64,000 bases of DNA from JBDHWI01 sp964590135 (lineage in GTDB: Bacteria > Chloroflexota > Anaerolineae > J036 > Brachytrichaceae), in assembly GCA_964590135.1 (NCBI GenBank), contig CAZPVX010000003.1, positions 1 through 64,000 of the forward strand, read 5' to 3'. The notes under the pieces are model-generated. The model was not told where the DNA came from. It made no database searches and saw nothing but the letters and a program-made list of their open reading frames with translations. The first letter of the stretch is position 1; the number at the start of each line of letters is the position of its first letter. Positions 44,244 through 52,629 of the stretch are shown here, piece by piece. A program made the position numbers and the translations under genes.

Positions 44244-44289
44244 GCGAGGCGTGTCACATGCCGGAAAAGGAGCATAGGTGCAGCCTCGC
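44244..44289 (-). promoter_or_regulatory. Candidate structured leader of mtaB
   Basis: GCGAGGC (44244-44250) and GCCTCGC (44283-44289) pair around a 32-nt loop, 31 nt upstream of the mtaB start. I do not recognise a cobalamin riboswitch box, so only a possible hairpin is claimed. Confidence 0.2.
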
Positions 44290-44410
44290 GCTGTGCCATA
44301 GTCAGCAGGCGGGCTTCACAATGAGCGGGATACACAGAAAAAGACTGCCCAATCGGCGATTGTCTTCAAGTCGGCGAATGTCGTAACATGATCCATTCGG
44401 AGGAAAAATG

Positions 44411-44440
44411 ACACAGCCGCCGTTTAACGGGCGGCTGTGT
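44411..44440 (-). terminator. Terminator of the SH3-domain protein gene
   Basis: ACACAGCCGC (44411-44420) pairs with GCGGCTGTGT (44431-44440), and the stem continues with a bulge. On the minus strand it is followed by CATTTTT, 22 nt after the stop codon. Confidence 0.85.
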
Positions 44441-44461
44441 TGCTTTGACAAAATCGATGCG

Positions 44462-45616
44462 CTAAGGAATCGGCGTTGCGATTGAACCGCTCACATGCAC
44501 CGTTTGCTGGCGCTCCACCACGGCGCCATTCGACAAAGTGGCGCGGATGGTATAGGTGGCTGTGCGGCTGGGGCAGACCTGAATGTCGCCAACGTTGCCG
44601 ACGGCGGTGTTGCTGCCGGTGCTGCTATCGAGCAGATTGATCGAGCGAGCGTTGCCGGCAATCCACTGCAATTGCGCGCACTGGCCTGCGCCGACGGTGT
44701 TCGGTGTGGCAATGAACACCACGTTCGCCGGCTGCGCATCCAGGATGTTGATCGTCAGCGGCGTCAGCGTCTCGCGCCCCTGGTTGTCCAGCACACGCAG
44801 CGCGAAGTTCATCGGCTGATTCACGCATATCTGGCGAGACGCCACGCCGGCCACGCCCTGCGGGTTGCGATTGTTCTCGAACAGCCACACGCCCTGCACG
44901 TTCTCCACGTCCCAACTCAGCGTCGGGCATTGCCCGGGCCGCACAACATAGGAATTCGAGCGGAAGTTGGCCGGGTTGTATGGGTTCACAACGGTGACGT
45001 CGATGGGGAAGAATTGCTGGTTCGCACCGTTGTTCACCTGCAGGTAGTAGCGCGTGCTGAGGGTAGGGCAGACCTGCTGCGTGCCGGCAAGATTCACCGG
45101 CGTTTGCAGCGCGCCATAGCTCAGCAGCACTTGGGTGGCAGCTGGCACATTCCAACTGAGCGTGACGCATTGCCCGAAGTTGACGCGCGTTGTGTTGGCG
45201 ACGAAGGTCGCGTTGCCCACTGGCGGCGCCGGCACAACCGGCGGAACGGGCGTGGGTGTGACCACTGGCACGCCCTGCACGCACGACGCGCGCAGGAATT
45301 GCGCACTTACCCAACCCTGCTGGCCGTTGAACACCACCTGATACCACGAGCGGTCATTGTTGCGGCCAGTGATGTTGACAAACACGTTGATCGGCAGCAC
45401 CGTGATGATGGGGTTGTTGGTGCCAGGACCAGTGCGCATGTTCACAGTGCCGGTGGTGATCGCTGATGGGGTGCAACTGGCCTGTGCAGCCGGCGCAGCG
45501 ACGCTGGCTGCCGAGACTAGACCCTGCTGACTGATGATCAGCGCGGCGCAAAGCGCGGCAGCGCCGGCAAGTTTTTTCCAGATGGGCTTGAAAGTGCGTG
45601 CTTGTTGTGTGGTCAT
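44462..45616 (-). CDS. Secreted SH3b protein with three cysteine-paired Ig-like repeats
   Basis: 384 residues. A signal peptide (about 1-36, ending VSAASVAAPAAQA) is followed by a bacterial SH3 domain (about 47-105: GTVNMRTGPGTNNPIITVLP, GWVSAQFLRASC), a Pro/Val-rich linker, and three repeats of about 85 residues. Each repeat carries GQCxxLxW and then a second Cys about 35-40 residues later (QQVCP, RQICV, IQVCP), consistent with one disulfide per beta-sandwich. AAGGA lies upstream of the ATG at 45616. Probably cell-wall or surface attached; ligand unknown. Has its own terminator. Confidence 0.82.
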   Translation of the reverse strand: MTTQQARTFKPIWKKLAGAAALCAALIISQQGLVSAASVAAPAAQASCTPSAITTGTVNMRTGPGTNNPIITVLPINVFVNITGRNNDRSWYQVVFNGQQGWVSAQFLRASCVQGVPVVTPTPVPPVVPAPPVGNATFVANTTRVNFGQCVTLSWNVPAATQVLLSYGALQTPVNLAGTQQVCPTLSTRYYLQVNNGANQQFFPIDVTVVNPYNPANFRSNSYVVRPGQCPTLSWDVENVQGVWLFENNRNPQGVAGVASRQICVNQPMNFALRVLDNQGRETLTPLTINILDAQPANVVFIATPNTVGAGQCAQLQWIAGNARSINLLDSSTGSNTAVGNVGDIQVCPSRTATYTIRATLSNGAVVERQQTVHVSGSIATPIP

Positions 45617-45931
45617 ATTTCTTTTCCTTGAATCTTCGTTGCAGCCGGCGCAGAGCACATCGCGCTGTGCAGGTTGTTTGCGGAAAGCTGCAAGGCTGCG
45701 CATTATCTTATTTTATTCTGGGCAAGCGCGCAGCCGGCGAATGCCCGCCGATGCCCCACGTTTTGCCGGCGAATGCCCGCTTGTGGCCTGGTGCGCCGGA
45801 TCTTCGCGTGTGGCGCTTTCGACTGCTTGCCTGCGCGTAATTTGACGCGACGGCGTCTCATGTGTATATCTCATCTGCCCGAAACCGCATAGCCGCGAAG
45901 CCCTGTGTCAAGCGATAAAGCTATCAGATCC
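45617..45931. other. Divergent intergenic region (315 bp) with a 16-bp direct repeat
   Basis: No gene is supported. GCCGGCGAATGCCCGC occurs at 45733-45748 and again at 45775-45790, 42 nt apart. The region should hold promoters for the SH3 protein (minus) and for the OYE-DUF2264-DUF993 operon (plus); the direct repeat could be a binding site for a regulator of either. Confidence 0.45.
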
Positions 45932-47356
45932 ATGAGTTACACCCGCGTTGCCTTCTTCAAAACGCCTGATCTCTTTCGCGCGCACCTCGCGAAGATCGGC
46001 GCGCTGTTGCCGTTCGATGATGATGTGCAACACGGCGCCGGCGCGCCGCTCACGCAATCATTGGACGCAGGCATCAAGGTCGTTGGCAACCGTTTCGCCA
46101 TCCTGCCGATGGAGGGCTGGGATGGCGAGCCGGATGGCCAGCCTTCTGCTCTGACGCTGCGACGCTGGCAGCGCTTCGGCACGAGCGGCGCAAAGCTGAT
46201 CTGGGGTGGCGAGGCGGTTGCCATTCGCCACGATGGCCGCGCCAACCCCAATCAACTGATTGCGAGCGAACACACGCTGGCCGGCCTGGCACAATTGCGC
46301 CAGGCGCTGGTGCAGGAACATGCAACGAGATTTGGCGACACTGACGATTTGCTCATCGGTCTGCAACTGACACATTCGGGCCGCTTTGCGCGCCCCAATG
46401 ACAAGAAACGCCTTGAGCCGATGACGCTGTATCGCCATCCGCTGCTCGACAAAAAATTCAACGCGCCGGAGCGCGCACTGCTGAGCGATGACGAGGTGGA
46501 GTGCATCATCGAGGATTTCGGGCCGGCAGCGCGCATCGCCCAACGCGCCGGCTTTGCGTTCGTCGACCTCAAGCATTGTCACGGCTATCTTGGCCACGAA
46601 TTTCTCACTGCATATGACCGGCCAGGCAAATATGGCGGCAGCTTCGAGAATCGCACGCGCTTCCTGCGGGAAATCGTGGAAGTGGTGCGCGCGGCTGCGC
46701 CGGGCGTGGGTATCGGCGTGCGCCTCAGCGCCTTCGATTGGATTCCCTTCAAGCCCGCCGGCGCGGATCACATTGGCGAACCAGAGGCGTTTGCTGCCCG
46801 CTACCCGTATGCTTTTGGCAGCGACGGCACTGGCGTGGGCATCGACTTGACCGAGCCGAAGCAATTCCTCGATCTGCTGGCGCGCCTTGACATCAAACTG
46901 GTGTGCCTCACCGCCGGCAGCCCGTATTACAACCCGCATATTCAGCGGCCGGCGCTCTTTCCGCCATCAGATGGTTATCAGCCGCCCGAAGATCCGCTGC
47001 TGGGCGTGGCGCGCCAGCTCAATGTGGCTGCGCAACTCAAGCGCCATCGCCCCGATCTGGTGATGGTTGGCACCGGCTATTCGTATCTTCAAGAATGGCT
47101 GCCAAATGTGGCGCAGGCAGCCGTGCGCGAAGGCTGGATCGACTCGGTGGGCATTGGCCGCATGGCGCTGGCCTATCCTGAGATGGTGGCCGATACGCTC
47201 GCCGGCACCCCGTTGCAGCGCAAACGCATCTGCCGCACCTTCAGCGATTGCACCACCGGCCCGCGCAATGGTCTGATCAGCGGCTGCTTCCCGCTGGATG
47301 AGTTTTACAAATCACACCCGCAGCATGCATCGCTTGAGGCGGCAAAGCGAAAGTGA
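45932..47356 (+). CDS. Old yellow enzyme family NADH:flavin oxidoreductase
   Basis: A 474-residue FMN TIM-barrel oxidoreductase of the OYE family, longer than classical OYE (about 360). LIGLQLTHSGRFARP (FMN and substrate His region), FAFVDLKHCHGYLGHEFL (the paired His typical of OYE), GSFENRTRFLREIVE and VGIGRMALAYPEM are visible. RICRTFSDCTTGPRNG near the end has cysteines reminiscent of the FeS-containing 2,4-dienoyl-CoA reductase branch, but no four-Cys cluster is seen. The ATG at 45932 is preferred; GTG 45905 is possible. It is the first gene of a three-gene operon with DUF2264 and DUF993. Confidence 0.88.
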   Translation: MSYTRVAFFKTPDLFRAHLAKIGALLPFDDDVQHGAGAPLTQSLDAGIKVVGNRFAILPMEGWDGEPDGQPSALTLRRWQRFGTSGAKLIWGGEAVAIRHDGRANPNQLIASEHTLAGLAQLRQALVQEHATRFGDTDDLLIGLQLTHSGRFARPNDKKRLEPMTLYRHPLLDKKFNAPERALLSDDEVECIIEDFGPAARIAQRAGFAFVDLKHCHGYLGHEFLTAYDRPGKYGGSFENRTRFLREIVEVVRAAAPGVGIGVRLSAFDWIPFKPAGADHIGEPEAFAARYPYAFGSDGTGVGIDLTEPKQFLDLLARLDIKLVCLTAGSPYYNPHIQRPALFPPSDGYQPPEDPLLGVARQLNVAAQLKRHRPDLVMVGTGYSYLQEWLPNVAQAAVREGWIDSVGIGRMALAYPEMVADTLAGTPLQRKRICRTFSDCTTGPRNGLISGCFPLDEFYKSHPQHASLEAAKRK

Positions 47357-47365
47357 GCGCAAGGG

Positions 47366-48523
47366 ATGGACACGCCTGATCGCACCTACTGGCTGGATGT
47401 GCTGCAGCGCATCGCCGACCCAGTGCTGACTCACCTCGCTGCGCGGCGGCTCAGGGCAGCCATGCCAGTGGAATCGCAGTCGGGTTATCAGGCAGAGCGC
47501 GCACAGTTCACGCACCTCGAAGCGCTGGGCCGGCTGTTGTGCGGCGTTGCGCCGTGGCTGGAATTGCAGGGGTTGCACGGTGATGAGGCCGCGCTGCAGG
47601 CGCGCTATGCTGGGCTGGCGCGGGCGGCCATCGATGCAGCGACCGATCCTGATTCGCCGGACTGCATGAACTTCGGCAGGGTGGGCCGGCAGCCCTTGGT
47701 TGACGCAGCTTTCCTCAGCCAGGCGCTGCTGCGCGCGCCGCATGCGCTGTGGCAAACATTGCCGGCGCAGGTGCAATGCAACCTGGTCGCCGCGCTTGAA
47801 TCGACGCGCGCCATGCTGCCGGCCTTTAACAACTGGCTGCTGTTCGCCGCGATGATCGAAGCGGCGCTCAAGCAATGCGGCGCAGCATGGGATCGCATGA
47901 GAGTCGATTACGCCTTGCGCCAGCACGAGCAGTGGTATGCCGGTGATGGCCTTTACAACGACGGCCCGGATTTTCACTGGGATTACTACAACAGCTTCGT
48001 CATCCAACCCATGCTGCTGGATGTGCTGGGCGTCGTGGGTGATGCGGAGCCGGCATGGCGAGAGATGCGAGGCGCGGCAATGACCCGCGCGCGCCGCTAC
48101 GCCGCCATTCAAGAGCGATTGATCTCCCCTGAAGGCGCGTTCCCGCCGATTGGCCGCTCGCTGGCTTATCGCTTTGGCGCGTTGCAACTACTGGCGCAGA
48201 TCGCGTTGATGCGGCAGTTGCCGAGTGAGCCGGAAGCGGTGACGCCGGCGCAGGTGCGCTGCGCCATGACCGCCGTCATCCGCCGCATGATTGAAGCGCG
48301 CGGCACGTTTGATGAAAATGGCTGGCTCACAATTGGCTTCTGCGGCCATCAGTTGAACCTCGGTGAAACATACATCTCGACCGGCAGCCTGTATCTGTGC
48401 GCGGCCGGTTTGTTGCCGCTTGGCCTGCCTCCGCATGACCCCTTCTGGGTCGGCCCGCCGGCGGACTGGACGGCGAAGAAAATCTGGAACGGATACGATG
48501 CCCTCGTCGATCACGCGCTCTGA
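47366..48523 (+). CDS. DUF2264 domain protein
   Basis: A 385-residue soluble protein of the DUF2264 family, predicted alpha/alpha barrel. WLELQGLHGDE, FNNWLLFAAMIEA, WYAGDGLYNDGPDFHWDYYNSFVIQPML and GRSLAYRFGALQLLAQ are family hallmarks; the DGPDFHWDYYNS segment lines a likely active-site groove as in related unsaturated-glycoside hydrolases. It starts 9 nt after the OYE gene and ends 17 nt before DUF993, so co-translation is likely. The reaction is unknown; hydrolysis of a glycoside whose sugar is then handled by the DUF993 and OYE proteins is an inference. Confidence 0.85.
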   Translation: MDTPDRTYWLDVLQRIADPVLTHLAARRLRAAMPVESQSGYQAERAQFTHLEALGRLLCGVAPWLELQGLHGDEAALQARYAGLARAAIDAATDPDSPDCMNFGRVGRQPLVDAAFLSQALLRAPHALWQTLPAQVQCNLVAALESTRAMLPAFNNWLLFAAMIEAALKQCGAAWDRMRVDYALRQHEQWYAGDGLYNDGPDFHWDYYNSFVIQPMLLDVLGVVGDAEPAWREMRGAAMTRARRYAAIQERLISPEGAFPPIGRSLAYRFGALQLLAQIALMRQLPSEPEAVTPAQVRCAMTAVIRRMIEARGTFDENGWLTIGFCGHQLNLGETYISTGSLYLCAAGLLPLGLPPHDPFWVGPPADWTAKKIWNGYDALVDHAL

Positions 48524-48540
48524 GCTGCGCGGAGGAATAC

Positions 48541-49716
48541 ATGCCACACACGATTCAACTCCCACTCGAAGACGGGCGAATCACCCATTACACGCTTGGC
48601 GAGCCGCGCGATTTTGGCAAGGCCGGCCGGCGCTTCACCAGCCGCATCGCTTTTGCAGCGGCGCATGTGGTGGCACTCCCCTCTCTCGAAGAAAGAAAGT
48701 TTGAGGGTGGGAGCGGGGGCATTGACTGGAACGCCACACTTGCCTACCGCCGGCATCTATGGTCGCATGGCTTCGCGGTGGCTGAGGCGATGGACACTTC
48801 GCAGCGCGGCATGGGGTTGGACTGGCTGCTGGCGCAAGAGTTGATTCGCCGCTCAGTTGCCGAAGCGAAGGCTGAAGGGGCGGTTGTTGCATCCGGCGCC
48901 GGCACTGACCACCTTGCACCCGATCAAAACCATAGCATCAACGCAATCATCGCGGCCTACGAAGAGCAGGTCGGCTATGTTGAAGGCCTGGGCGGGCGCG
49001 TCATTCTGATGGCGAGCCGCGCGCTGGCTGCCTGTGCCCGCGGGCCGGACGACTACGTGCAGGTCTATCGGCGTGTGCTTTCGCAAGTGCGGCAGCCAGT
49101 CATCATTCACTGGCTTGGCGACATGTTTGACCCAAAGCTGGCCGGCTATTGGGGTTCGCACAATCTGGATGAAGCGACCGAGACGTGCCTTGCGGTGTTG
49201 CGCGAGAACGCCGGCAAGGTCGATGGCATCAAGATTTCGTTGCTCGATGATCGGCGCGAGGTTGCGATGCGCCGGCGCTTGCCGCCAGGCCTGCGCATGT
49301 ACACTGGCGACGACTTCAACTACCCGGCATTGATTTTGGGCGACGCGCACGGCTACAGCGATGCGTTGCTTGGCATCTTTGACGCGATTGCGCCGGCGGC
49401 TGCGGCGGCCTTTGTTGCGTTGGATGCCGGCGATGTGCAAACCTACAACGATATCCTTGCGCCGACAGTCGCCCTGTCGCGACATATCTTCCAGGCGCCG
49501 ACCTATTACTACAAGACCGGCATCACCTTTCTCGCCTATCTCAATGGTCATCAATCCCACTTCAAGATGTTGGGTGGGCAGGAGACAGCACGCTCAACGC
49601 AACATCTGGCGCAACTGTTCATGCTGGCGGATCGGGCCGGCCTGTTGCGAGATCCTGCATTCGCAGTGCAGCGGATGAAAGCCTATCTCGAAGAGAATCA
49701 TCATCCCGCCGCTTGA
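48541..49716 (+). CDS. DUF993 protein (dihydrodipicolinate-synthase-like TIM barrel)
   Basis: 391 residues of the DUF993 family, related to class I Schiff-base aldolases. RIAFAAAHVVA, IDWNATLAYRRHLWSHGF, AEAMDTSQRGMGLDW, IIHWLGDMFDP and VDGIKISLLDD (candidate Schiff-base Lys) are visible, and ITFLAYLNGHQSHF near the end. Between AAAHVVA and IDWNATL is a segment (L46-G60) that looks like an inserted repeat element. The promoter is shared with the OYE and DUF2264 genes. Likely an aldolase or lyase acting on a sugar-acid-type intermediate; no characterised member is known to me. Confidence 0.85.
   Translation: MPHTIQLPLEDGRITHYTLGEPRDFGKAGRRFTSRIAFAAAHVVALPSLEERKFEGGSGGIDWNATLAYRRHLWSHGFAVAEAMDTSQRGMGLDWLLAQELIRRSVAEAKAEGAVVASGAGTDHLAPDQNHSINAIIAAYEEQVGYVEGLGGRVILMASRALAACARGPDDYVQVYRRVLSQVRQPVIIHWLGDMFDPKLAGYWGSHNLDEATETCLAVLRENAGKVDGIKISLLDDRREVAMRRRLPPGLRMYTGDDFNYPALILGDAHGYSDALLGIFDAIAPAAAAAFVALDAGDVQTYNDILAPTVALSRHIFQAPTYYYKTGITFLAYLNGHQSHFKMLGGQETARSTQHLAQLFMLADRAGLLRDPAFAVQRMKAYLEENHHPAA
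48676..48720 (+). repeat. In-frame repeat-like insert in the DUF993 gene
   Basis: Encodes LPSLEERKFEGGSGG, low-complexity purine-rich DNA starting CTCCCCTCTCTCGAAG and ending GGGTGGGAGCGGGGG. It sits between two conserved segments of the protein and resembles the elements in typA, the SpoU gene and U32. Confidence 0.4.
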
Positions 49717-49732
49717 GGGGTCGGGGGAGGGG
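49717..49732 (+). repeat. GC-rich repeat remnant at the DUF993 stop
   Basis: GGGGTCGGGGGAGGGG directly follows the stop codon. It looks like one arm of the same palindromic element family. Confidence 0.35.
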
Positions 49733-49820
49733 AACGACGAGATGATGATGCGCACAGTATCGACGTTTCGCAGATTACGTCGAGTGACAAAAGTCACATC
49801 GCGCCGCGCTGCCGGAACGC

Positions 49821-52424
49821 TCAAGATTGCTCATCCAAGGCATGCAGCCGCGTCATAATGGTTGGGGATTCGACCAGCCCAAGTTGCTGGCATAACATTG
49901 CCGCCTCCCTCAGAGCCATGCGCTCCTGTTCGGCATCTTGAGTCAAATGGTGCGCGTCGGCCAGTGCAATCCACGCATACGCCTCGGCATATTTATCGCT
50001 GGTCTGTTGTGCATTCGTCACTGCCTCGCGCAGCCAGCGCCGTGCTGGCTCGGGTTGATTCCGCCTGAGTGCCACTTGCCCCAGCGTCGTCAGCGCGTAA
50101 GGGCGGTGCACATCTTCCTCCTCGCGCAGCGATTTCAGCGCCAGCAACTCAGCTTGATCCAGCGCGTTCAAGTGCAGACAGGCTTCGGCAGCGCCGGCGG
50201 CCAGTCCTGCCACCAGAAACGAATGCTGCATTGCCGTTGCCATCTCCAGTGATTGCAGTGCGAGATCGCGCGCGGCTTCGTGCTGGCCGGCGACGATATA
50301 GGCCGATGCTAGATTCAGCGCGTCATACAGCCCCTGCACTGGCGTGCCAAGTTTTTGGGCAAGCGCCATCGACTGCTGCAGGCATTCAATGGCTTTTGCA
50401 GCATTGCCCATGCGCATGTGCAGGTGGCCCAGATGCGAGAGTGTGTCGGCGCGCGGCGCATTACCGTTGCGCATGGCGTCGCATGCCTGCAGCGCCGCCT
50501 CATATTGCTTCAGCGCGGCTGCGTAATCGCCGGCTTCCTCTTCCACCAGCCCACAGTAGTTGTGCGCCTGGCTCAGCGCCATCCATGCCTCATCGCGCGC
50601 CAGCCCCAATTCTCGCAGGCGCAGCGCATACACATAGCTGCTCTTCACATGCAGCCGCGCCAGCTGCCGCAATTGCATGGCGGCAATCGACTGCTGACCT
50701 GCGCGATACTGCTCCAGCGCTTGCTCGATGCGGCCTTGTAGTTGCTGCGCGTCACCCATCAACTCGCGCGCCAGCGGCGTCAAGGTGTCGTTCGCCGGCC
50801 ATGTCTGCGCCGATAAATCGCGCTCGGCCTCATCGGCCTGGCCGGCCCGCTCGGCTAATTGCGCCCGAATGAGCGCCAACGCGCGACGATCACTGGGGTG
50901 GGGCAGATCGCTTTGTCGTACGTTGCGAAAAAGCGCCAATGCCGCCGGCCCGTGTCCCTTGTCCATCTCGGTCTCGCGATGCGCAAACCACAGCCAGGTT
51001 GCCATTGCCGGCTCGCCGGCAAGCAGATAGTGCCGCGTCGCGCTGGTGAATTCGCCGCGCGCCTCGCGAATGCTCGCTGCGCGCAGTTGCAGTGCCGGCA
51101 GCACCTCGGACGGGATGCGATTGGCGATCAATGCGCGCATGTGCGGTGCGACTTGCAGGCCGTCCTGCTCATCGCACTGCACCAACTCCATGCCGACCAG
51201 CCTGATGATGCGCGGGTGCTGGCTGCCCCAGGCATCTGCCGGCGCCGGCGTTTGGAAGATGGCAAATTGCATCAGCAAGGCGCGCTCATCGTCATTCAGC
51301 CTCTTCCACATCCGCGCGAAGAGCGCTTCGGCGCTGCGTTCGCCGGCCAGCACGCGCAACACGTCGTCGGCCGGTTCACCATCGCGCAGCAGCGCCATGA
51401 ACAGCTTGATGAGCAGTGGCCGGCCGCGTGTGGTCTCATGCAATGCGTTGCACTGCGCGTCGCCCAGTTGCAGTTGCTCCTGTGCCAGCCACGCGCGCAT
51501 CTCGGCTTGTGAAAGGCCGCTGAGCATGAAGGTTTGGTCCGCGTCAAACAGCGGCTGCTGGCTGATGAAGAGCGCCGGCGTCATCTTGCTGAGCGATTCG
51601 ACAAAGCGGATGACCTGCGCGTGCGCCTGCAACTCTGGTTTGAGATGATCGCTCTCGTCGATGCACACCAACACACGCCGGCCGCGCAACTCACTCAGGT
51701 CATGGCGAATCAAGCCTAAAATGCGCTCGGCGTTGATGGCGCCATGGTCGGCGGCGAGTTGCCGCCACGCGTTCGACGCGCCGAGCGCGCGCAGAAAGTG
51801 GCTGAAGGCGAACGCGAGGCTGCTGAGCGTGTCGTTCAGACCGGGCAGCACAGTGAACCAGAAGGCGCGCTCGTTGCCCCACTGCTGCGCGATCACCGCG
51901 CCGGCGGCGGTCTTGCCGATGCCGCTCAAGCCGTTCAGCGAGACGCTCTCGCCGGCATTCAACGCAGTCAGACACGCCTCGATCAACCCAGTGCGGCCGA
52001 TGATGCGGTGCAGCTTTGGCGTTTCGGCGCGTAGCGGCGGCACCACGCGCTGGTTGAAGGCATGCGCCAGCGCTTCGATGGCCGCAGCGCGATGGCGATA
52101 GTAGGTCGCTTCTGACATGTTCAGCACGCGCGCAACGCCGGTGTTGTTTAGCGTGGGCTTGCGCTCGAAGAACGACACGTTCAAGATGCGCACGGTCTCA
52201 GCGCCCAGTTGCTGCGCGGTGGCGCGCAGGGCTGCTGCGAGCGTCTGCCCGCGCTGCGCCGGCGACGCGATGCTGTTCTCGCCGGCCAGATTGCCAATGA
52301 AGTAAGGCGCGGCCAACGGTGACTGGTTGCCCAGCGCTTCAGGCTCACTGAGTTTTTCCAGCGCCTGCTCCACTGCCTGCATGAAGGCATCGCCCGCCTT
52401 CACGCTCTTTTTGCTCTTAACCAT
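49821..52424 (-). CDS. HTH / STAND-type ATPase with TPR repeats
   Basis: An 867-residue regulator. Residues 1-130 end in a helix-turn-helix-like segment (NNTGVARVLNMSEATYYRHRAAAIE, written here only to its key residues TGVARVLNMSEATYYRH, about 95-111). An AAA/STAND ATPase follows: IIGRTGLIEACL, Walker A GLSGIGKT (165-172), Walker B VLVCIDESDH (about 248-257), ISQQPLF sensor. The region from about 430 to 867 is TPR (YAAALKQYEAALQ, AIECLQQSMALAQ). It probably couples a signal bound by the repeats to transcription. It is convergent with the DUF993 operon. No clear Shine-Dalgarno sequence. Confidence 0.85.
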   Translation of the reverse strand: MVKSKKSVKAGDAFMQAVEQALEKLSEPEALGNQSPLAAPYFIGNLAGENSIASPAQRGQTLAAALRATAQQLGAETVRILNVSFFERKPTLNNTGVARVLNMSEATYYRHRAAAIEALAHAFNQRVVPPLRAETPKLHRIIGRTGLIEACLTALNAGESVSLNGLSGIGKTAAGAVIAQQWGNERAFWFTVLPGLNDTLSSLAFAFSHFLRALGASNAWRQLAADHGAINAERILGLIRHDLSELRGRRVLVCIDESDHLKPELQAHAQVIRFVESLSKMTPALFISQQPLFDADQTFMLSGLSQAEMRAWLAQEQLQLGDAQCNALHETTRGRPLLIKLFMALLRDGEPADDVLRVLAGERSAEALFARMWKRLNDDERALLMQFAIFQTPAPADAWGSQHPRIIRLVGMELVQCDEQDGLQVAPHMRALIANRIPSEVLPALQLRAASIREARGEFTSATRHYLLAGEPAMATWLWFAHRETEMDKGHGPAALALFRNVRQSDLPHPSDRRALALIRAQLAERAGQADEAERDLSAQTWPANDTLTPLARELMGDAQQLQGRIEQALEQYRAGQQSIAAMQLRQLARLHVKSSYVYALRLRELGLARDEAWMALSQAHNYCGLVEEEAGDYAAALKQYEAALQACDAMRNGNAPRADTLSHLGHLHMRMGNAAKAIECLQQSMALAQKLGTPVQGLYDALNLASAYIVAGQHEAARDLALQSLEMATAMQHSFLVAGLAAGAAEACLHLNALDQAELLALKSLREEEDVHRPYALTTLGQVALRRNQPEPARRWLREAVTNAQQTSDKYAEAYAWIALADAHHLTQDAEQERMALREAAMLCQQLGLVESPTIMTRLHALDEQS

Positions 52425-52525
52425 ATTGCGCTTGAGGAGTCAATTGTATGGTTTTTGCAGCGCAAGCGATCACACTTGCCGGCGCATGCAGCAATTGCAT
52501 CTGAGAATTGCGCACGATTGGAAGT

Positions 52526-52550
52526 GCCACCCTGCTGCCTGCAGGGTGGC
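52526..52550. promoter_or_regulatory. 10-bp perfect hairpin in the divergent promoter region
   Basis: GCCACCCTGC (52526-52535) and GCAGGGTGGC (52541-52550) with a 5-nt loop. It lies between the divergent STAND gene and the secreted protein gene, so it may be an operator or an attenuator-like leader hairpin (CTTTTTG follows 12 nt later on the plus strand). Confidence 0.45.
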
Positions 52551-52629
52551 GCACGGACGCGCTTTTTGAGTTAGATGAGAGTCAACGCTTAAGAAATGAT
52601 GGTCATGCCGGCACTTTCAGGTTAACATC

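Noticed and set aside
44214..44461. Cobalamin riboswitch upstream of mtaB
   Set aside because: A hairpin is present, but I could not find the conserved B12-box-like segments, so only a low-confidence leader structure is listed.
45905..45931. GTG start for the OYE gene 27 nt upstream of the chosen ATG
   Set aside because: No better Shine-Dalgarno sequence than the ATG at 45932, and the family-like sequence starts after it.
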